Shown: positions 43,069 to 51,617, counted from the first letter of the stretch. The stretch is DNA of 64,000 nucleotides from Salipaludibacillus aurantiacus (GCF_900111295.1 NZ_FOGT01000016.1:42166-106165), one strand, 5' to 3'. A program made the numbers and translations. The notes: generated by a model from the letters alone, not told the origin.

Positions 43069-43491
43069 ATGTTTAAACGAATATTATTAGCAGGGGACGG
43101 CTCTGCCCATTCGTTGCGGGCTTGCGAAAAGGCGGTTTATTTAGCTAAACAGACTGAAGGGAGTTCAATTACGCTGATTCATGTGGTTGATGACATTCCA
43201 TCACGCTCAGACGTGATGGATGAGGAAATGAAACTGAGGGACATTCCCGATCACCGTAAACAGCGTGTTTTTCCCCTTCAGGAGATGATTCATAAAGAGA
43301 CGATTCCTTTAACTGTTAAACACACGTTTGGGGACCCGGGCCCTACTATTGTCAGAGAAGCGAACGATGGAAACTATGATGTCGTCGTTATCGGAAGCAG
43401 GGGGCTCAATCAGTTTCAGCAAATGGTTTTAGGAAGCGTCAGCCATAAAGTAGCAAAGCGGGCGTCTTGTCCAGTCCTGCTTGTCAAATAA
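43069..43491 (+). CDS. Universal stress protein (UspA family)
   Basis: The 140-residue protein begins FKRILLAGDGSAHSLRACEKAVYLA and has the ATP-binding pattern GSRGLNQFQQMVLGSVSHKV (G-x2-G-x9-G-S) and the terminal strand CPVLLVK. It is a cytoplasmic nucleotide-binding stress protein. AAGGAGG lies 11 bases before the ATG at 43069. The next gene begins 18 bases after its stop, so the two are probably co-transcribed. Confidence 0.9.
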   Translation: MFKRILLAGDGSAHSLRACEKAVYLAKQTEGSSITLIHVVDDIPSRSDVMDEEMKLRDIPDHRKQRVFPLQEMIHKETIPLTVKHTFGDPGPTIVREANDGNYDVVVIGSRGLNQFQQMVLGSVSHKVAKRASCPVLLVK

Positions 43492-43509
43492 TCAGACAGG
43501 AGTGATTGT

Positions 43510-43920
43510 ATGCAAAACCCATCACAGGAAGAAATCAGAAAGATTTTAGAAGATGCAAAACGAATTGCTATTGTCGGCCTGTCCGATAACCCAGCCCGGA
43601 CGTCCAACCAGATTGGCGAAGCACTTATGAAGGCTGGCTACGAAATTATCCCCGTTAATCCGACGGTCGATGAAGTGTTCGGCATTAAAGCTGTCTCATG
43701 TGTCACAGAAATTGAAGGAGATATAGACATCATTAATGTATTCAGACGCAGTCAATTTCTCCCTGAAATAGCTGAAAAAGCAGTTCAGACAGATGCTAAA
43801 GTCTTCTGGGCCCAGTTGGGACTGACGAATGAGAAGGCCTATGACATTTTAAAAGAAGCGGATAAAACAGTTATTATGGACCGATGTATTAAAGTGGATC
43901 ATGCCGTTTTAGTTAAATAA
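43510..43920 (+). CDS. yneT: CoA-binding domain protein (YneT-like)
   Basis: The 136-residue single-domain protein has the CoA-binding Rossmann pattern: RIAIVGLSDNPARTSNQIGEALMKAGYEIIPVNP, DIINVFRRSQFLPEIAEKAV, VFWAQLGLTNEKA and IMDRCIKVDHAVL. It resembles the N-terminal domain of succinyl-CoA synthetase alpha and probably binds CoA or a nucleotide. B. subtilis yneT also stands right before parE, which supports the assignment. GACAGGAG precedes the ATG. Confidence 0.87.
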   Translation: MQNPSQEEIRKILEDAKRIAIVGLSDNPARTSNQIGEALMKAGYEIIPVNPTVDEVFGIKAVSCVTEIEGDIDIINVFRRSQFLPEIAEKAVQTDAKVFWAQLGLTNEKAYDILKEADKTVIMDRCIKVDHAVLVK

Positions 43921-43929
43921 CACACACCT

Positions 43930-43956
43930 GGCAGCTGAAACAGCTGCCTTTTTTTA
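43930..43956 (+). terminator. Terminator after yneT
   Basis: The perfect 8-bp stem GGCAGCTG / CAGCTGCC with a three-base loop is followed by seven T residues. Confidence 0.92.
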
Positions 43957-43995
43957 TTCCGGCAAAAATAAAACTTTTATTTTACCGAGCTAAAT

Positions 43996-44023
43996 TTGAC
44001 AAATTCCTTAAAAAACATATATT
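43996..44023 (+). promoter_or_regulatory. Sigma-A promoter of parE-parC
   Basis: TTGACA (43996-44001) and TATATT (44018-44023) are separated by 16 bases. Transcription would start near 44030, leaving an unusually long leader of about 235 bases before parE. Confidence 0.7.
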
Positions 44024-44029
44024 TTAGTT

Positions 44030-44250
44030 AAGTGAAGGTCCAATACCTTCCAATACCCCTGGTATGACTGGGATGAGAGATATTTACGGGGCTATTCTTC
44101 CGTGGGGATCTAACTTAAAACAGTGATAAAGCAACACTATTCGCCAGACGCAGGCAAGGGTAAAACCACGCCTTATTAAAGGTTAGTTATCGAAACCTCG
44201 CCACAGTTGTGGTATCTTAGATAGTAGTCTGAGAACGGATCGGTACACAG
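44030..44250 (+). other. Structured leader of parE, unassigned
   Basis: The leader contains several local helices: GAAGG/CCTTC (44034-44050), ACGG/CCGT (44092-44114), GGC-AA-GG/CC-AC-GCC (about 44151-44171), AGGTT/AACCT (about 44180-44200) and CCACA/TGTGG (about 44203-44214). The outer segments GACT...AGATA and TATCT...AGTC could pair and close the whole. I could not match it to a known riboswitch or leader class. Confidence 0.4.
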
Positions 44251-44266
44251 AAAGGGGAAAGAAGCA

Positions 44267-46243
44267 TTGTCACCAAAACAAACATTTGATTATAACGATG
44301 ATGCCATTCAGGTGCTCGAAGGCTTGGATGCTGTCCGAAAGCGCCCGGGAATGTATATAGGCAGCACCGATTATCGCGGCCTCCACCATTTGGTGTTTGA
44401 AATTGTAGATAATTCTGTAGATGAAGTTCTTGCAGGGTACGGGAATACAATCACCGTCAAAATACATAAAGACGACAGTATCAGTGTAAAAGATGAAGGA
44501 AGAGGATACCCGACCGGCATGCACCAAACAGGAAAACCAACACCGGAAGTTATTCTGACGGTGTTACACGCGGGAGGAAAATTCGGCCAGGGCGGTTATA
44601 AAACGAGCGGCGGGCTTCACGGAGTTGGAGCTTCAGTTGTGAACGCTCTTTCAGAATGGCTTGAAGTGACTATTCATAGAGACGGTTCTATTTACCGGCA
44701 GCGTTTTGAAAAAGGCGGCAGACCGGTTACTACACTTGAAGCGATCGGTAAAACACGTAAAACAGGTACCACTGTCCATTTTAAACCGGACCCGACTATT
44801 TTCAGTACCACATCATATCACTATGACACGCTTGCAGAACGTCTTCGGGAAGCTGCTTTTCTTTTAAAAGGGGTCAAAATTGAGCTGATCGATGAACGGC
44901 CTGACCAGGAAGCCGATAAAGAAATTTTTCAATATGACACCGGACTTGAAGCCTTTGTTTCCTATTTGAATGAAGATAAAGAAACCCTTCACCCTGTGGT
45001 GTCTTTCCAGGGCGAACAAGCTGAAATAGAAGTTGATTTTGCTTTTCAGTACAATGACGGATTTACAGAGAACATGCTCTCGTTTGTTAACAATGTGCGC
45101 ACTAAAGATGGCGGCACGCATGAGTTAGGCGCTAAAGCAGCGATTACACGAGTTGTAAATGAGCATGCGAGGAAACTGCAGCTTCTTAAGGAGCGGGCCA
45201 AAAACCTTGACGGAAATGATATTCGTGAAGGCTTTACAGCGATTATTTCAGTCAGGGTGCCGGAAGAAAAGCTTCAGTTTGAAGGACAGACAAAAGGCAA
45301 GCTCGGGACGGCGGAAGCACGCTCTGCTGTCGACAGTGTGATTTCAGAAAAACTGGCTTTCTTTTTAGAAGAAAATCCTGAAATCAGCAATAATTTGATC
45401 AGAAAAGCTATTAAAGCATCCCAGGCGCGTGAAGCTGCCCGTAAAGCAAGGGAAGAAGCAAGAAGCGGGAAGAAAAATAAACGAAAAGACGCTATGCTCA
45501 GCGGTAAACTTACGCCCGCCCAGTCAAAAAATCCTCAGAGAAACGAATTATACTTAGTCGAAGGGGATTCCGCAGGAGGCTCAGCAAAACAGGGAAGAGA
45601 CCGGAAGTTCCAGGCCGTTCTTCCTCTGCGCGGGAAAGTTATCAACACTGAAAAAGCAAAACTTGCTGATATTATGAAAAATGAAGAAATCCGGACGATT
45701 ATTTATGCGATTGGCGGCGATGTAGGTCCTGATTTCGATATCTCTAATATTAATTATGACAAGATCGTTATTATGACTGACGCCGACACAGACGGCGCTC
45801 ATATTCAGGTTCTTTTACTAACGTTCTTCTACCGTTATATGAGACCTTTAATTGAAGCAGGCCGCGTCTATATCGCTCTGCCTCCTTTATATAAAGTCAG
45901 TAAAGGGTCGGGTAAAAAAGAAAAGGTTGAATATGCCTGGGACGAAGGTGGTTTAAAAGAAGCCATTCAGAAAGTCGGTAAAGGGTATATTCTCCAGCGC
46001 TATAAGGGGTTAGGAGAAATGGATGCTACCCAGCTTTGGGAAACGACAATGGACCCGGAAACGAGAACTCTGGTGAGGGTCACAATTGATGATATTGCAA
46101 GGGCCGAGCGTCACGTCTCTACCTTGATGGGAGACAAAGTAGAACCGCGAAGAAAATGGATTGAACGTAATGTGGCCTTCGGACTTGATGAAGAAACAAA
46201 TATACTTGAAAACGACAATTTATTAGTAGCAGAGGAGGAGTAA
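44267..46243 (+). CDS. parE: DNA topoisomerase IV subunit B (ParE)
   Basis: The 658-residue ATPase subunit of topoisomerase IV unlinks sister chromosomes after replication. It has the GHKL motifs EIVDNSVDEVLAGY, DEGRGYPTGMH and GLHGVGASVVNALSEWL, then the TOPRIM domain with LVEGDSAGGSAKQGRDR and IMTDADTDGAHIQVLLLTFFYRY. The QTKGKLGTAEARS loop supports ParE; I separate it from GyrB by gene context (yneT before, parC after) and the C-terminal end. The start is TTG at 44267, about 9 bases after AAAGGGGAAA. parC starts 3 bases after its stop. Confidence 0.96.
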   Translation: MSPKQTFDYNDDAIQVLEGLDAVRKRPGMYIGSTDYRGLHHLVFEIVDNSVDEVLAGYGNTITVKIHKDDSISVKDEGRGYPTGMHQTGKPTPEVILTVLHAGGKFGQGGYKTSGGLHGVGASVVNALSEWLEVTIHRDGSIYRQRFEKGGRPVTTLEAIGKTRKTGTTVHFKPDPTIFSTTSYHYDTLAERLREAAFLLKGVKIELIDERPDQEADKEIFQYDTGLEAFVSYLNEDKETLHPVVSFQGEQAEIEVDFAFQYNDGFTENMLSFVNNVRTKDGGTHELGAKAAITRVVNEHARKLQLLKERAKNLDGNDIREGFTAIISVRVPEEKLQFEGQTKGKLGTAEARSAVDSVISEKLAFFLEENPEISNNLIRKAIKASQAREAARKAREEARSGKKNKRKDAMLSGKLTPAQSKNPQRNELYLVEGDSAGGSAKQGRDRKFQAVLPLRGKVINTEKAKLADIMKNEEIRTIIYAIGGDVGPDFDISNINYDKIVIMTDADTDGAHIQVLLLTFFYRYMRPLIEAGRVYIALPPLYKVSKGSGKKEKVEYAWDEGGLKEAIQKVGKGYILQRYKGLGEMDATQLWETTMDPETRTLVRVTIDDIARAERHVSTLMGDKVEPRRKWIERNVAFGLDEETNILENDNLLVAEEE

Positions 46244-46246
46244 TCC

Positions 46247-48709
46247 TTGGAAGAGAAAGAGAGATACCTGGACCTTCCTCTCGAAGATGTTCTTGGGGAC
46301 AGGTTTGGAAGATACAGTAAATATATAATACAGGACCGGGCACTCCCTGATGCAAGAGACGGTTTAAAGCCCGTTCAGCGGCGAATTCTTTACGCGATGC
46401 ACATGGACAGGAATACAGCAGATAAGCCGTTCAGAAAGTCTGCAAAGACGGTCGGGAATGTTATCGGTAATTACCACCCGCACGGGGATTCGTCTGTTTA
46501 CGAGGCTATGATCAGGCAGAGCCAGGATTGGAAAATGAGGCACCTGCTTGTCCAGATGCACGGCAATAACGGGTCCATTGACGGGGACCCGCCGGCAGCG
46601 ATGCGTTATACAGAGGCAAGACTGTCTAAAATAGCCTCTGAAATGCTTATGGATATCGAAAAAGATACCGTTGATTTTATGCCTAACTTTGATGATTCAC
46701 AAGAAGAACCGGTTGTTTTGCCAGCCAGTTACCCGAATTTGTTAGTCAACGGTTCCACCGGAATTTCCAGTGGGTACGCGACTGATATTCCGCCTCATCA
46801 GCTTGGTGAAGTGATTGATGCAGCCATACACCAAATGGAAAATCCGGATTGTACGATCGATCAGCTGATGACTTATATCCAGGGCCCTGATTTTCCGACG
46901 GGCGGTATTATTCAAGGTGTCGAAGGACTAAAAAAAGCGTACGAAACAGGTAAAGGGAAAATTATTCTCCGCGGGAAAGCTGAAGTGGAAACAGTCCGCG
47001 GCGGAAGAGAACAAATTATTATTACTGAAATCCCTTATGAAGTGAATAAAGCTAATTTAGTCAAGAAAATGGATGAACTGCGTCTGGACCGCAAAGTCGA
47101 TGGTATTGCTGAAGTACGCGATGACACAGACAGAACCGGTTTACGAATTGTTATTGAATTAAAGAAAGAAGCAAATGCGAAAGGAATTTTGCACTTTCTA
47201 TACAAGAACACCGACCTGCAGATTTCATATAACTTGAACATGGTCGCTATTTTTAATAAAACGCCAAGGCTTCTGAGCTTAAAACAGATGCTGGAAGCCT
47301 ATATTAAGCACCAGAAAGAAGTTGTCACGAGACGGACGACATACGACTTGAATAAAGCAAAAGACAGAGCACATATTGTAGAAGGGCTCATTAAGGCCAT
47401 ATCCGTCCTGGACGAGGTCATAAGTACGATCCGTGCATCAAAGGACAAGAAACATGCAAAAGAGCAGCTGCAGGAGAAATTCCAGTTCAGCGAGCCTCAG
47501 TCTGAAGCTATTGTAAATTTACAGCTTTACCGCTTAACGAATACCGACATCACCACTCTTGAAAAAGAAGCTGGTGAACTGAAGAAAACTATAGAAAAAT
47601 TAACGGCCATTTTATCAAGCGAAAAGAACCTTATTAAAGAGATTAAAAAAGAACTGCGGAAAATTAAAAAAACCTATGATGATCCCCGTAAGACAGTAAT
47701 TGAAGAAGAAATTGAAGACTTAAAAATTAATCTTGAAGTTATGGTGCCTTCAGAAGACGTGAGAGTATCCGTAACGAAGGAAGGCTATGTTAAACGCTCA
47801 AGCCTCCGTTCTTACGCGGCATCCAACGGTGAACCGCCCGGCATGAAAGAAACGGACAGGCTGCTTTATTCACTCGAATTGAATACGACCGATACACTTC
47901 TTATATTTACTAAAAAAGGCTCCTACTTGTATTTACCAGTCCATATACTGCCTGAAATCAGGTGGAAAGACAGCGGCCAGCATGTAGCTAACCTTGTCAC
48001 GATGGATCAGGATGATGAGATTACCCAAGTAGTGCCGGTCAGCCAGTTCGACGAAGAAAAATACCTTCTTTTTGCAACTAAAAACGGGATGATTAAACGG
48101 TCGATACTAAAAGATTATAAAGCGCAAAGACATTCGAGAGCTTTAATGGCTATTAAGTTAAAGAAAGACGATGAACTCGTTTATACAGCTTTAACAGATG
48201 GAAGCAAAGATATTTTCCTGGCAAGTCAATTAGGTTACGGTTTATGGTACAGTGAAGAAGAAGTCAGCATTACCGGGCAAAGGACAGCAGGTGTTAAGGC
48301 GATAAATTTAAAACCGGATGACCAGGTAATGAGCTGCCAGGCATTCGATCCTTCAAATGAGCCATGGATATTCCTGGTAACGCAGCGTGCTGCGATTAAA
48401 AAAATGAGTTTAAAATCATTTGAAAAAACGACTAGAGCAAAACGCGGCGTGATTATGCTGAAAGAATTGAAAAGACAGCCGCATCGCGTAGCATATGTGC
48501 ATATGACAGCCTCTTTTGATACGGTGTATGTCCAGGCAACCGACGGCTCTATAGAATCAGCAACTATTAAGGATTTAAGAACTAATGACAGGTATACAAA
48601 CGGATCGTTCCTTTTTGACACCTCACTCAAAGGAGAAGTTTACGACTCCTGGGTAGTAAAAGGAGATCCGCCGAAGACAGGCGATGAAGAGGAAAAAGGT
48701 CTCTCATAA
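46247..48709 (+). CDS. parC: DNA topoisomerase IV subunit A (ParC)
   Basis: The 820-residue subunit holds the DNA cleavage core: [31 protein letters not shown], the quinolone-resistance region [14 protein letters not shown] (residues 78-90) and the catalytic tyrosine Tyr121 in [10 protein letters not shown]. After about residue 490 comes the C-terminal beta-pinwheel of imperfect repeats ([30 protein letters not shown]), with no GyrA box of the QRRGGKG type, supporting ParC. Start is TTG at 46247 behind GAGGAGGAG. It ends about 690 bases from dif, close to where its decatenation work is needed. Confidence 0.96.
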   Translation: MEEKERYLDLPLEDVLGDRFGRYSKYIIQDRALPDARDGLKPVQRRILYAMHMDRNTADKPFRKSAKTVGNVIGNYHPHGDSSVYEAMIRQSQDWKMRHLLVQMHGNNGSIDGDPPAAMRYTEARLSKIASEMLMDIEKDTVDFMPNFDDSQEEPVVLPASYPNLLVNGSTGISSGYATDIPPHQLGEVIDAAIHQMENPDCTIDQLMTYIQGPDFPTGGIIQGVEGLKKAYETGKGKIILRGKAEVETVRGGREQIIITEIPYEVNKANLVKKMDELRLDRKVDGIAEVRDDTDRTGLRIVIELKKEANAKGILHFLYKNTDLQISYNLNMVAIFNKTPRLLSLKQMLEAYIKHQKEVVTRRTTYDLNKAKDRAHIVEGLIKAISVLDEVISTIRASKDKKHAKEQLQEKFQFSEPQSEAIVNLQLYRLTNTDITTLEKEAGELKKTIEKLTAILSSEKNLIKEIKKELRKIKKTYDDPRKTVIEEEIEDLKINLEVMVPSEDVRVSVTKEGYVKRSSLRSYAASNGEPPGMKETDRLLYSLELNTTDTLLIFTKKGSYLYLPVHILPEIRWKDSGQHVANLVTMDQDDEITQVVPVSQFDEEKYLLFATKNGMIKRSILKDYKAQRHSRALMAIKLKKDDELVYTALTDGSKDIFLASQLGYGLWYSEEEVSITGQRTAGVKAINLKPDDQVMSCQAFDPSNEPWIFLVTQRAAIKKMSLKSFEKTTRAKRGVIMLKELKRQPHRVAYVHMTASFDTVYVQATDGSIESATIKDLRTNDRYTNGSFLFDTSLKGEVYDSWVVKGDPPKTGDEEEKGLS

Positions 48710-48737
48710 TAATTATTCTGAGGGCAAAGCACAAAAG

Positions 48738-48778
48738 ACCGCCTACACAACTATTGTTGTTGCATAGGCGGTTTTTTT
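48738..48778 (+). terminator. Terminator after parC
   Basis: ACCGCCTA / TAGGCGGT with a 19-base partly paired loop is followed by seven T residues. Confidence 0.88.
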
Positions 48779-48801
48779 ATTAGGTACTGGCAAACAGGTA
48801 A

Positions 48802-48832
48802 TGTAGGCAGTAATGATATTATGTAAACTAGA
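48802..48832 (+). repeat. Half-conserved dif-like site (right arm intact)
   Basis: Bases 48819-48829 read TTATGTAAACT, identical to the right arm of dif at 49417-49427, and the identity with that site extends over 17 bases (ATATTATGTAAACTAGA, 48816-48832 and 49414-49430). The left arm (TGTAGGCAGTA) does not match. The orientation is the same as that of the true dif. Confidence 0.7.
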
Positions 48833-48848
48833 GTCGCTATAAATCAGC

Positions 48849-48865
48849 AGGGGTCAGACCCCCCA
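48849..48865. repeat. Short palindromic repeat, copy 2 (AGGGGTCAGACCCCCCA)
   Basis: It is identical to 10217-10233 over 17 bases, with related flanks on the right. It lies inside the segment bracketed by the two dif-like repeats. Confidence 0.7.
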
Positions 48866-48971
48866 GTAATTGGAAAAACAAACGGGTCGCAGAGTTTTTT
48901 TGGGGTGTGGTGTTTAGTTTGAAGGGTGCTTTAGATTATAATCATTCAAACTTACTGATAGAAAGGCTAAA

Positions 48972-49066
48972 TACGCCGATTGAATTGTATTTTCGCTGAT
49001 AGAAAACGATTTTCGCTGATTGAAATGATTTTTCGCCGATAGAAGTCACAAATTCGCTGATAGAAC
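48972..49066. repeat. Degenerate tandem repeat with 20-bp period, five copies
   Basis: The unit TTCGC(T/C)GAT(A/T)GAA recurs at about 48972, 48992, 49012, 49032 and 49053, separated by 7-8 variable A/T-rich bases. A further partial unit (ACTGATAGAA) precedes it near 48953. Confidence 0.75.
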
Positions 49067-49170
49067 TGATATACAGGTACGGATAACTAATTAAAGTCAT
49101 ATAATATGAGAAATAATTAACTAAAATATCTAAAATGATCTGAAAAATTCATTTAAATTAGTTAAAAAAT

Positions 49171-49202
49171 ATTAAAGCTCAAATTTATTAAAGTTCAAAT
49201 TT
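49171..49202. repeat. Tandem duplication of a 16-bp A/T-rich unit
   Basis: ATTAAAG(C/T)TCAAATTT occurs twice without a gap, at 49171-49186 and 49187-49202, in the A/T-rich segment left of dif. Confidence 0.7.
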
Positions 49203-49389
49203 ATAATCCAGACAGAGCTAAATTGATTTGCAGCGATCGATTAACAGATGTTGAAACAAATACAAAATTAAAAGCCCAATAATAACAACAGATAATAGCC
49301 AGAAGATAAATAATGCTGACGAGTTTTATAAATTTTTTATTCTGTCTCAAAACACAAAGAATACTTAGTAAATGAGACCAAAAATCCAT
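49201..49389 (-). CDS. Doubtful small hydrophobic protein next to dif
   Basis: A 62-codon frame begins MDFWSHLLSILCVLRQNKKF and has one strong hydrophobic stretch (VSIIYLLAIICCYYWAFNFVFV). The only ribosome-site candidate is AGGA 13 bases upstream, which is poor. A/T-rich DNA readily yields hydrophobic frames by chance. It could be the remnant of cargo in the segment bracketed by dif-like repeats. Confidence 0.25.
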   Translation of the reverse strand: MDFWSHLLSILCVLRQNKKFIKLVSIIYLLAIICCYYWAFNFVFVSTSVNRSLQINLALSGL

Positions 49390-49395
49390 TTTATC

Positions 49396-49432
<37 letters not shown>

Positions 49433-49436
49433 TAAA

Positions 49437-49467
49437 AATAAAAAAGACCGGGTATTATACTCCGGCC
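49437..49467 (-). terminator. Terminator on the minus strand downstream of rtp
   Basis: On the minus strand CCGG-AGTA...TAC-CCGG forms a hairpin (one bulge) followed by TCTTTTTTATTTTT. It is about 190 bases after the rtp stop and directly beside dif. Confidence 0.6.
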
Positions 49468-49657
49468 CCTTTCCTTATTTAAACTTATTATCTTTTCTGA
49501 ACCTCGAAACTTTTTACTACATCTAATTAATCTAACTTAATCAGCAACTTTGCTGAACTGCGCTTTACTATTTGCTCCAGAAGTTTTCCGTCTGTATAAT
49601 TTTTTTCTGGCCTTATACGGAATACTTCTCAGATTGACATGCATTTACGTACAGCAA
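49468..49657. other. Stretch between rtp and its terminator
   Basis: A minus-strand frame of 35 codons (ATG at 49644, TAA at 49537; MHVNLRSIPYKARKKLYRRK...) is very basic but lacks a ribosome-binding site, so I do not call it as a gene. Nothing else was seen. Confidence 0.3.
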
Positions 49658-50023
49658 TCATTTGTAGTTATCTTTAATAGCTTTTTGCAGCAGCCCGACA
49701 CATCGGTCAAGCTCAACCTTAAGTTGTTTCTTATACCGCTGGGCTTCCTCATAATCTTTAAATCGGTAATAAACTACTTCCTGAAGTTTCATTCCTTCTT
49801 TAGGCTTCTTATATCTCTCCAGGATTCCGTCATCCATTAGTTCATGCAGTGATTTATAGATCTCAGAATGATTAGGTTTGTAGCCGTAAATTTTGAAATC
49901 ATTTCTTAGCAAATCAAGAATCCGCAGGCCATACAATCTCTCCTGTTCAGTTAATGTAATTAAATAAAGTTTCAAAAAAGCTCTTTGCCTTAACAAAAAA
50001 GTACTGACATTTTTCTTTGCCAT
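49658..50023 (-). CDS. rtp: Replication terminator protein (RTP)
   Basis: The 121-residue winged-helix protein binds Ter sites as dimers and blocks the DnaB helicase in one direction. It matches B. subtilis RTP as I remember it along the whole length: LLRQRAFLKLYLITLTEQERLYGLRILDLLR, YGYKPNHSEIYKSLHELMDDGILERYK (recognition helix region), EGMKLQEVVYYRFKDYEEA and the C-terminal dimer helix YKKQLKVELDRCVGLLQKAIKDN. Length agrees (122 in B. subtilis). AAAGGAGG precedes the ATG. A Ter-like site lies 16-45 bases upstream of the ATG, overlapping the promoter region, so the gene is probably autoregulated as in B. subtilis. Confidence 0.96.
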   Translation of the reverse strand: MAKKNVSTFLLRQRAFLKLYLITLTEQERLYGLRILDLLRNDFKIYGYKPNHSEIYKSLHELMDDGILERYKKPKEGMKLQEVVYYRFKDYEEAQRYKKQLKVELDRCVGLLQKAIKDNYK

Positions 50024-50038
50024 TCCCTATACCTCCTT

Positions 50039-50068
50039 TATTTTCTAAAACAATGTTCCAAATTTTCA
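50039..50068 (+). promoter_or_regulatory. Ter site 1 (plus orientation), upstream of rtp
   Basis: The core CAATGTTCCAAATTTTCA (50051-50068) matches 16 of 18 positions of the Bacillus Ter B-site consensus CTATGTACYAAATNTTCA; the A-site half to its left is weaker. In this orientation it should stop a fork arriving from the right. Confidence 0.8.
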
Positions 50069-50206
50069 GTCACTTCCACACTTCTCCATCTATTCCTCTT
50101 TTTCCTGCAAATCCTTAACTACTTTTTCTACTTATGGTAAAAGCGGGCAGCTAAACCGTCAAGAAATTGTCTTTACATGGTGCGTGGGATAAGATTTTAT
50201 TTTTAA
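50069..50206. other. Stretch between Ter sites 1 and 2
   Basis: No gene was seen. The 138 bases separate the two facing Ter sites, where forks would be expected to meet. Confidence 0.4.
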
Positions 50207-50236
50207 TGATAATTTGGAACATAGTTATATTGGAAC
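50207..50236 (-). promoter_or_regulatory. Ter site 2 (minus orientation)
   Basis: On the minus strand the core is CTATGTTCCAAATTATCA, 16 of 18 to the Ter B-site consensus, preceded by a second GTTCCAA motif in the A-site position. It faces Ter site 1 and should stop a fork arriving from the left. Confidence 0.8.
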
Positions 50237-50466
50237 AATTAAGTTTCTTGATGGCCCTTGTTTTATCGGTATATAATAGCTTGAGATGTTTTAAGGGAAG
50301 CTTTTTTACGTCTCCAGATCGTTTTTATGAGATTGATATTTTAAGATCCCTGGCTTCCCTATTGACTCGACCACTTAACTGCCTTTTTAATTATGCTTAA
50401 AACGGCTCATAACTTTGATTTTATATACCCCTTTATATGGAGCGAGGATTACTGATTTTATTAGTG

Positions 50467-50496
50467 TGATAATTTGGAACATGGTTATTTTTGAAC
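50467..50496 (-). promoter_or_regulatory. Ter site 3 (minus orientation)
   Basis: The minus-strand core is CCATGTTCCAAATTATCA (15 of 18), in the same orientation as sites 2 and 4. It shares a 28-base stretch with site 4 apart from one base. Confidence 0.72.
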
Positions 50497-50550
50497 ATTA
50501 AACTTAATGATTAAAGCTTCTACGCTGCTAACATACAGGAGGTGTGCTTT

Positions 50551-51384
50551 TTGACTGTAGTTATGAATAAATGGCTTCTCGCCCCCCTTATTTTGCTGGC
50601 TATAATTGGCCTATTATTTATTCTGTTATATTTTTTTCAAGCCAGGTTAATCTTTTTCCCGCAGTCCATTACGCAGCATGAAGCCGAACAGATTACCGGC
50701 CAGTATGAACGAGCTGAGGAAATTTCTTTTCATGCCGACGGAGGTAATCAGCTGCATGGGTGGCTCCTTCATCCTGAACAGGAAACTGGAAAGAACCGCC
50801 TTCTTATTTATTACGGCGGCAATGCCGAAGAACTATCTGCACAGATCCCTATGATGACAGAACGCCTGGATGACTGGTCGGTGCTTCTGGTCAATTATAG
50901 AGGCTATGGGAAAAGCGAAGGACGCCCGGAGGAAGAAAACCTTTATAACGATGCTTTGTTAATTTATGATGTGATACAAGATGAATTTGACAACGGGCTG
51001 GATTCTACAGTTCTTATGGGAAGAAGCATCGGTACAGGTATCGCCACTAAAGTAGCAGCCGAGCGTCATGCAGATGGTTTAGTTCTCGTTTCGCCATTTG
51101 ACAGCCTTGAAGAAGTCGCCAGCAGGCACTATTCTTTTCTTCCCGTTTCATTACTGTTGCGCTTTTCCTTTGACTCTGTCTCAAGGATTAATGAGATTTC
51201 AGGTCCTTTGCTTGTCATAACCGGCGATGAGGATGAAATAGTACCGGAAAGCCATACTGAGGCTTTGTTAAAAGACTATACAGGCTCCCTTCAATACGAG
51301 CAGTTACAAGGAAGAGGCCATAATGACCTTCATCTCGACCCTCAATTCTGGAAAGCGCTGCGTGAATTCTTACGCAGCAAATAG
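50551..51384 (+). CDS. Membrane-anchored alpha/beta hydrolase
   Basis: The 277-residue protein starts with a hydrophobic anchor (LLAPLILLAIIGLLFILLYFFQARLIFFPQS), the typical start of the BEM46/YhfR-like family. It then has LLIYYGGNAEEL, LLVNYRGYGKSEGRPEEE, the nucleophile elbow VLMGRSIGTGIATK (Ser in G-R-S-I-G), ITGDEDEIVPESH (Asp) and GRGHNDLHL (His). The catalytic part should lie outside or at the membrane surface. TTG at 50551 is well spaced from CAGGAGGTG; an ATG follows at 50563. It lies between Ter sites 3 and 4 and runs with the plus strand. Confidence 0.82.
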   Translation: MTVVMNKWLLAPLILLAIIGLLFILLYFFQARLIFFPQSITQHEAEQITGQYERAEEISFHADGGNQLHGWLLHPEQETGKNRLLIYYGGNAEELSAQIPMMTERLDDWSVLLVNYRGYGKSEGRPEEENLYNDALLIYDVIQDEFDNGLDSTVLMGRSIGTGIATKVAAERHADGLVLVSPFDSLEEVASRHYSFLPVSLLLRFSFDSVSRINEISGPLLVITGDEDEIVPESHTEALLKDYTGSLQYEQLQGRGHNDLHLDPQFWKALREFLRSK

Positions 51385-51449
51385 GCGGTATTAATATATT
51401 TACTGAGGCCTTTTAGTCCTTTAAAATTTCTCGTTTTACCTAGAAACAA

Positions 51450-51479
51450 TGATAATTTGGAACATAGTTATTTTTGAAT
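51450..51479 (-). promoter_or_regulatory. Ter site 4 (minus orientation)
   Basis: The minus-strand core CTATGTTCCAAATTATCA is identical to that of site 2. It lies 66 bases after the hydrolase gene. Confidence 0.78.
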
Positions 51480-51603
51480 AAATTAAAAAATAAAGACCCT
51501 TTTTTGGGTAAGTTTGCCCTAATTCACCCATTTGCAGAAAAAAATATTCAAAAGTATATAAATGTCTAATCAATTTCTCTCCTTCTTGAATACCGTAAAC
51601 TAG

Positions 51604-51617
51604 TGGTAATTACCACA
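51604..51617. promoter_or_regulatory. Perfect 14-bp palindrome upstream of the yjcZ-like gene
   Basis: GTGGTAATTACCAC is a perfect palindrome 26 bases before the ATG of the small gene that follows. It may be an operator or a chance structure. Confidence 0.35.

Noticed and set aside
44030..44250. A known riboswitch or 6S RNA in the parE leader
   Set aside because: I compared it with remembered cores of TPP, c-di-GMP, c-di-AMP, T-box, SAM and 6S RNAs and none fits, so it stays unassigned.
49537..49644. A 35-codon basic frame on the minus strand after rtp
   Set aside because: No ribosome-binding site and no recognised family; it may be a chance frame.
49550..49840. A 96-codon plus-strand frame
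   Set aside because: Its right half is antisense to rtp, whose identity is clear, and it lacks a ribosome-binding site.
50167..50400. A 77-codon plus-strand frame across Ter site 2
   Set aside because: It has no ribosome-binding site, overlaps a Ter-like site, and its hydrophobic composition is what A/T-rich DNA gives by chance.
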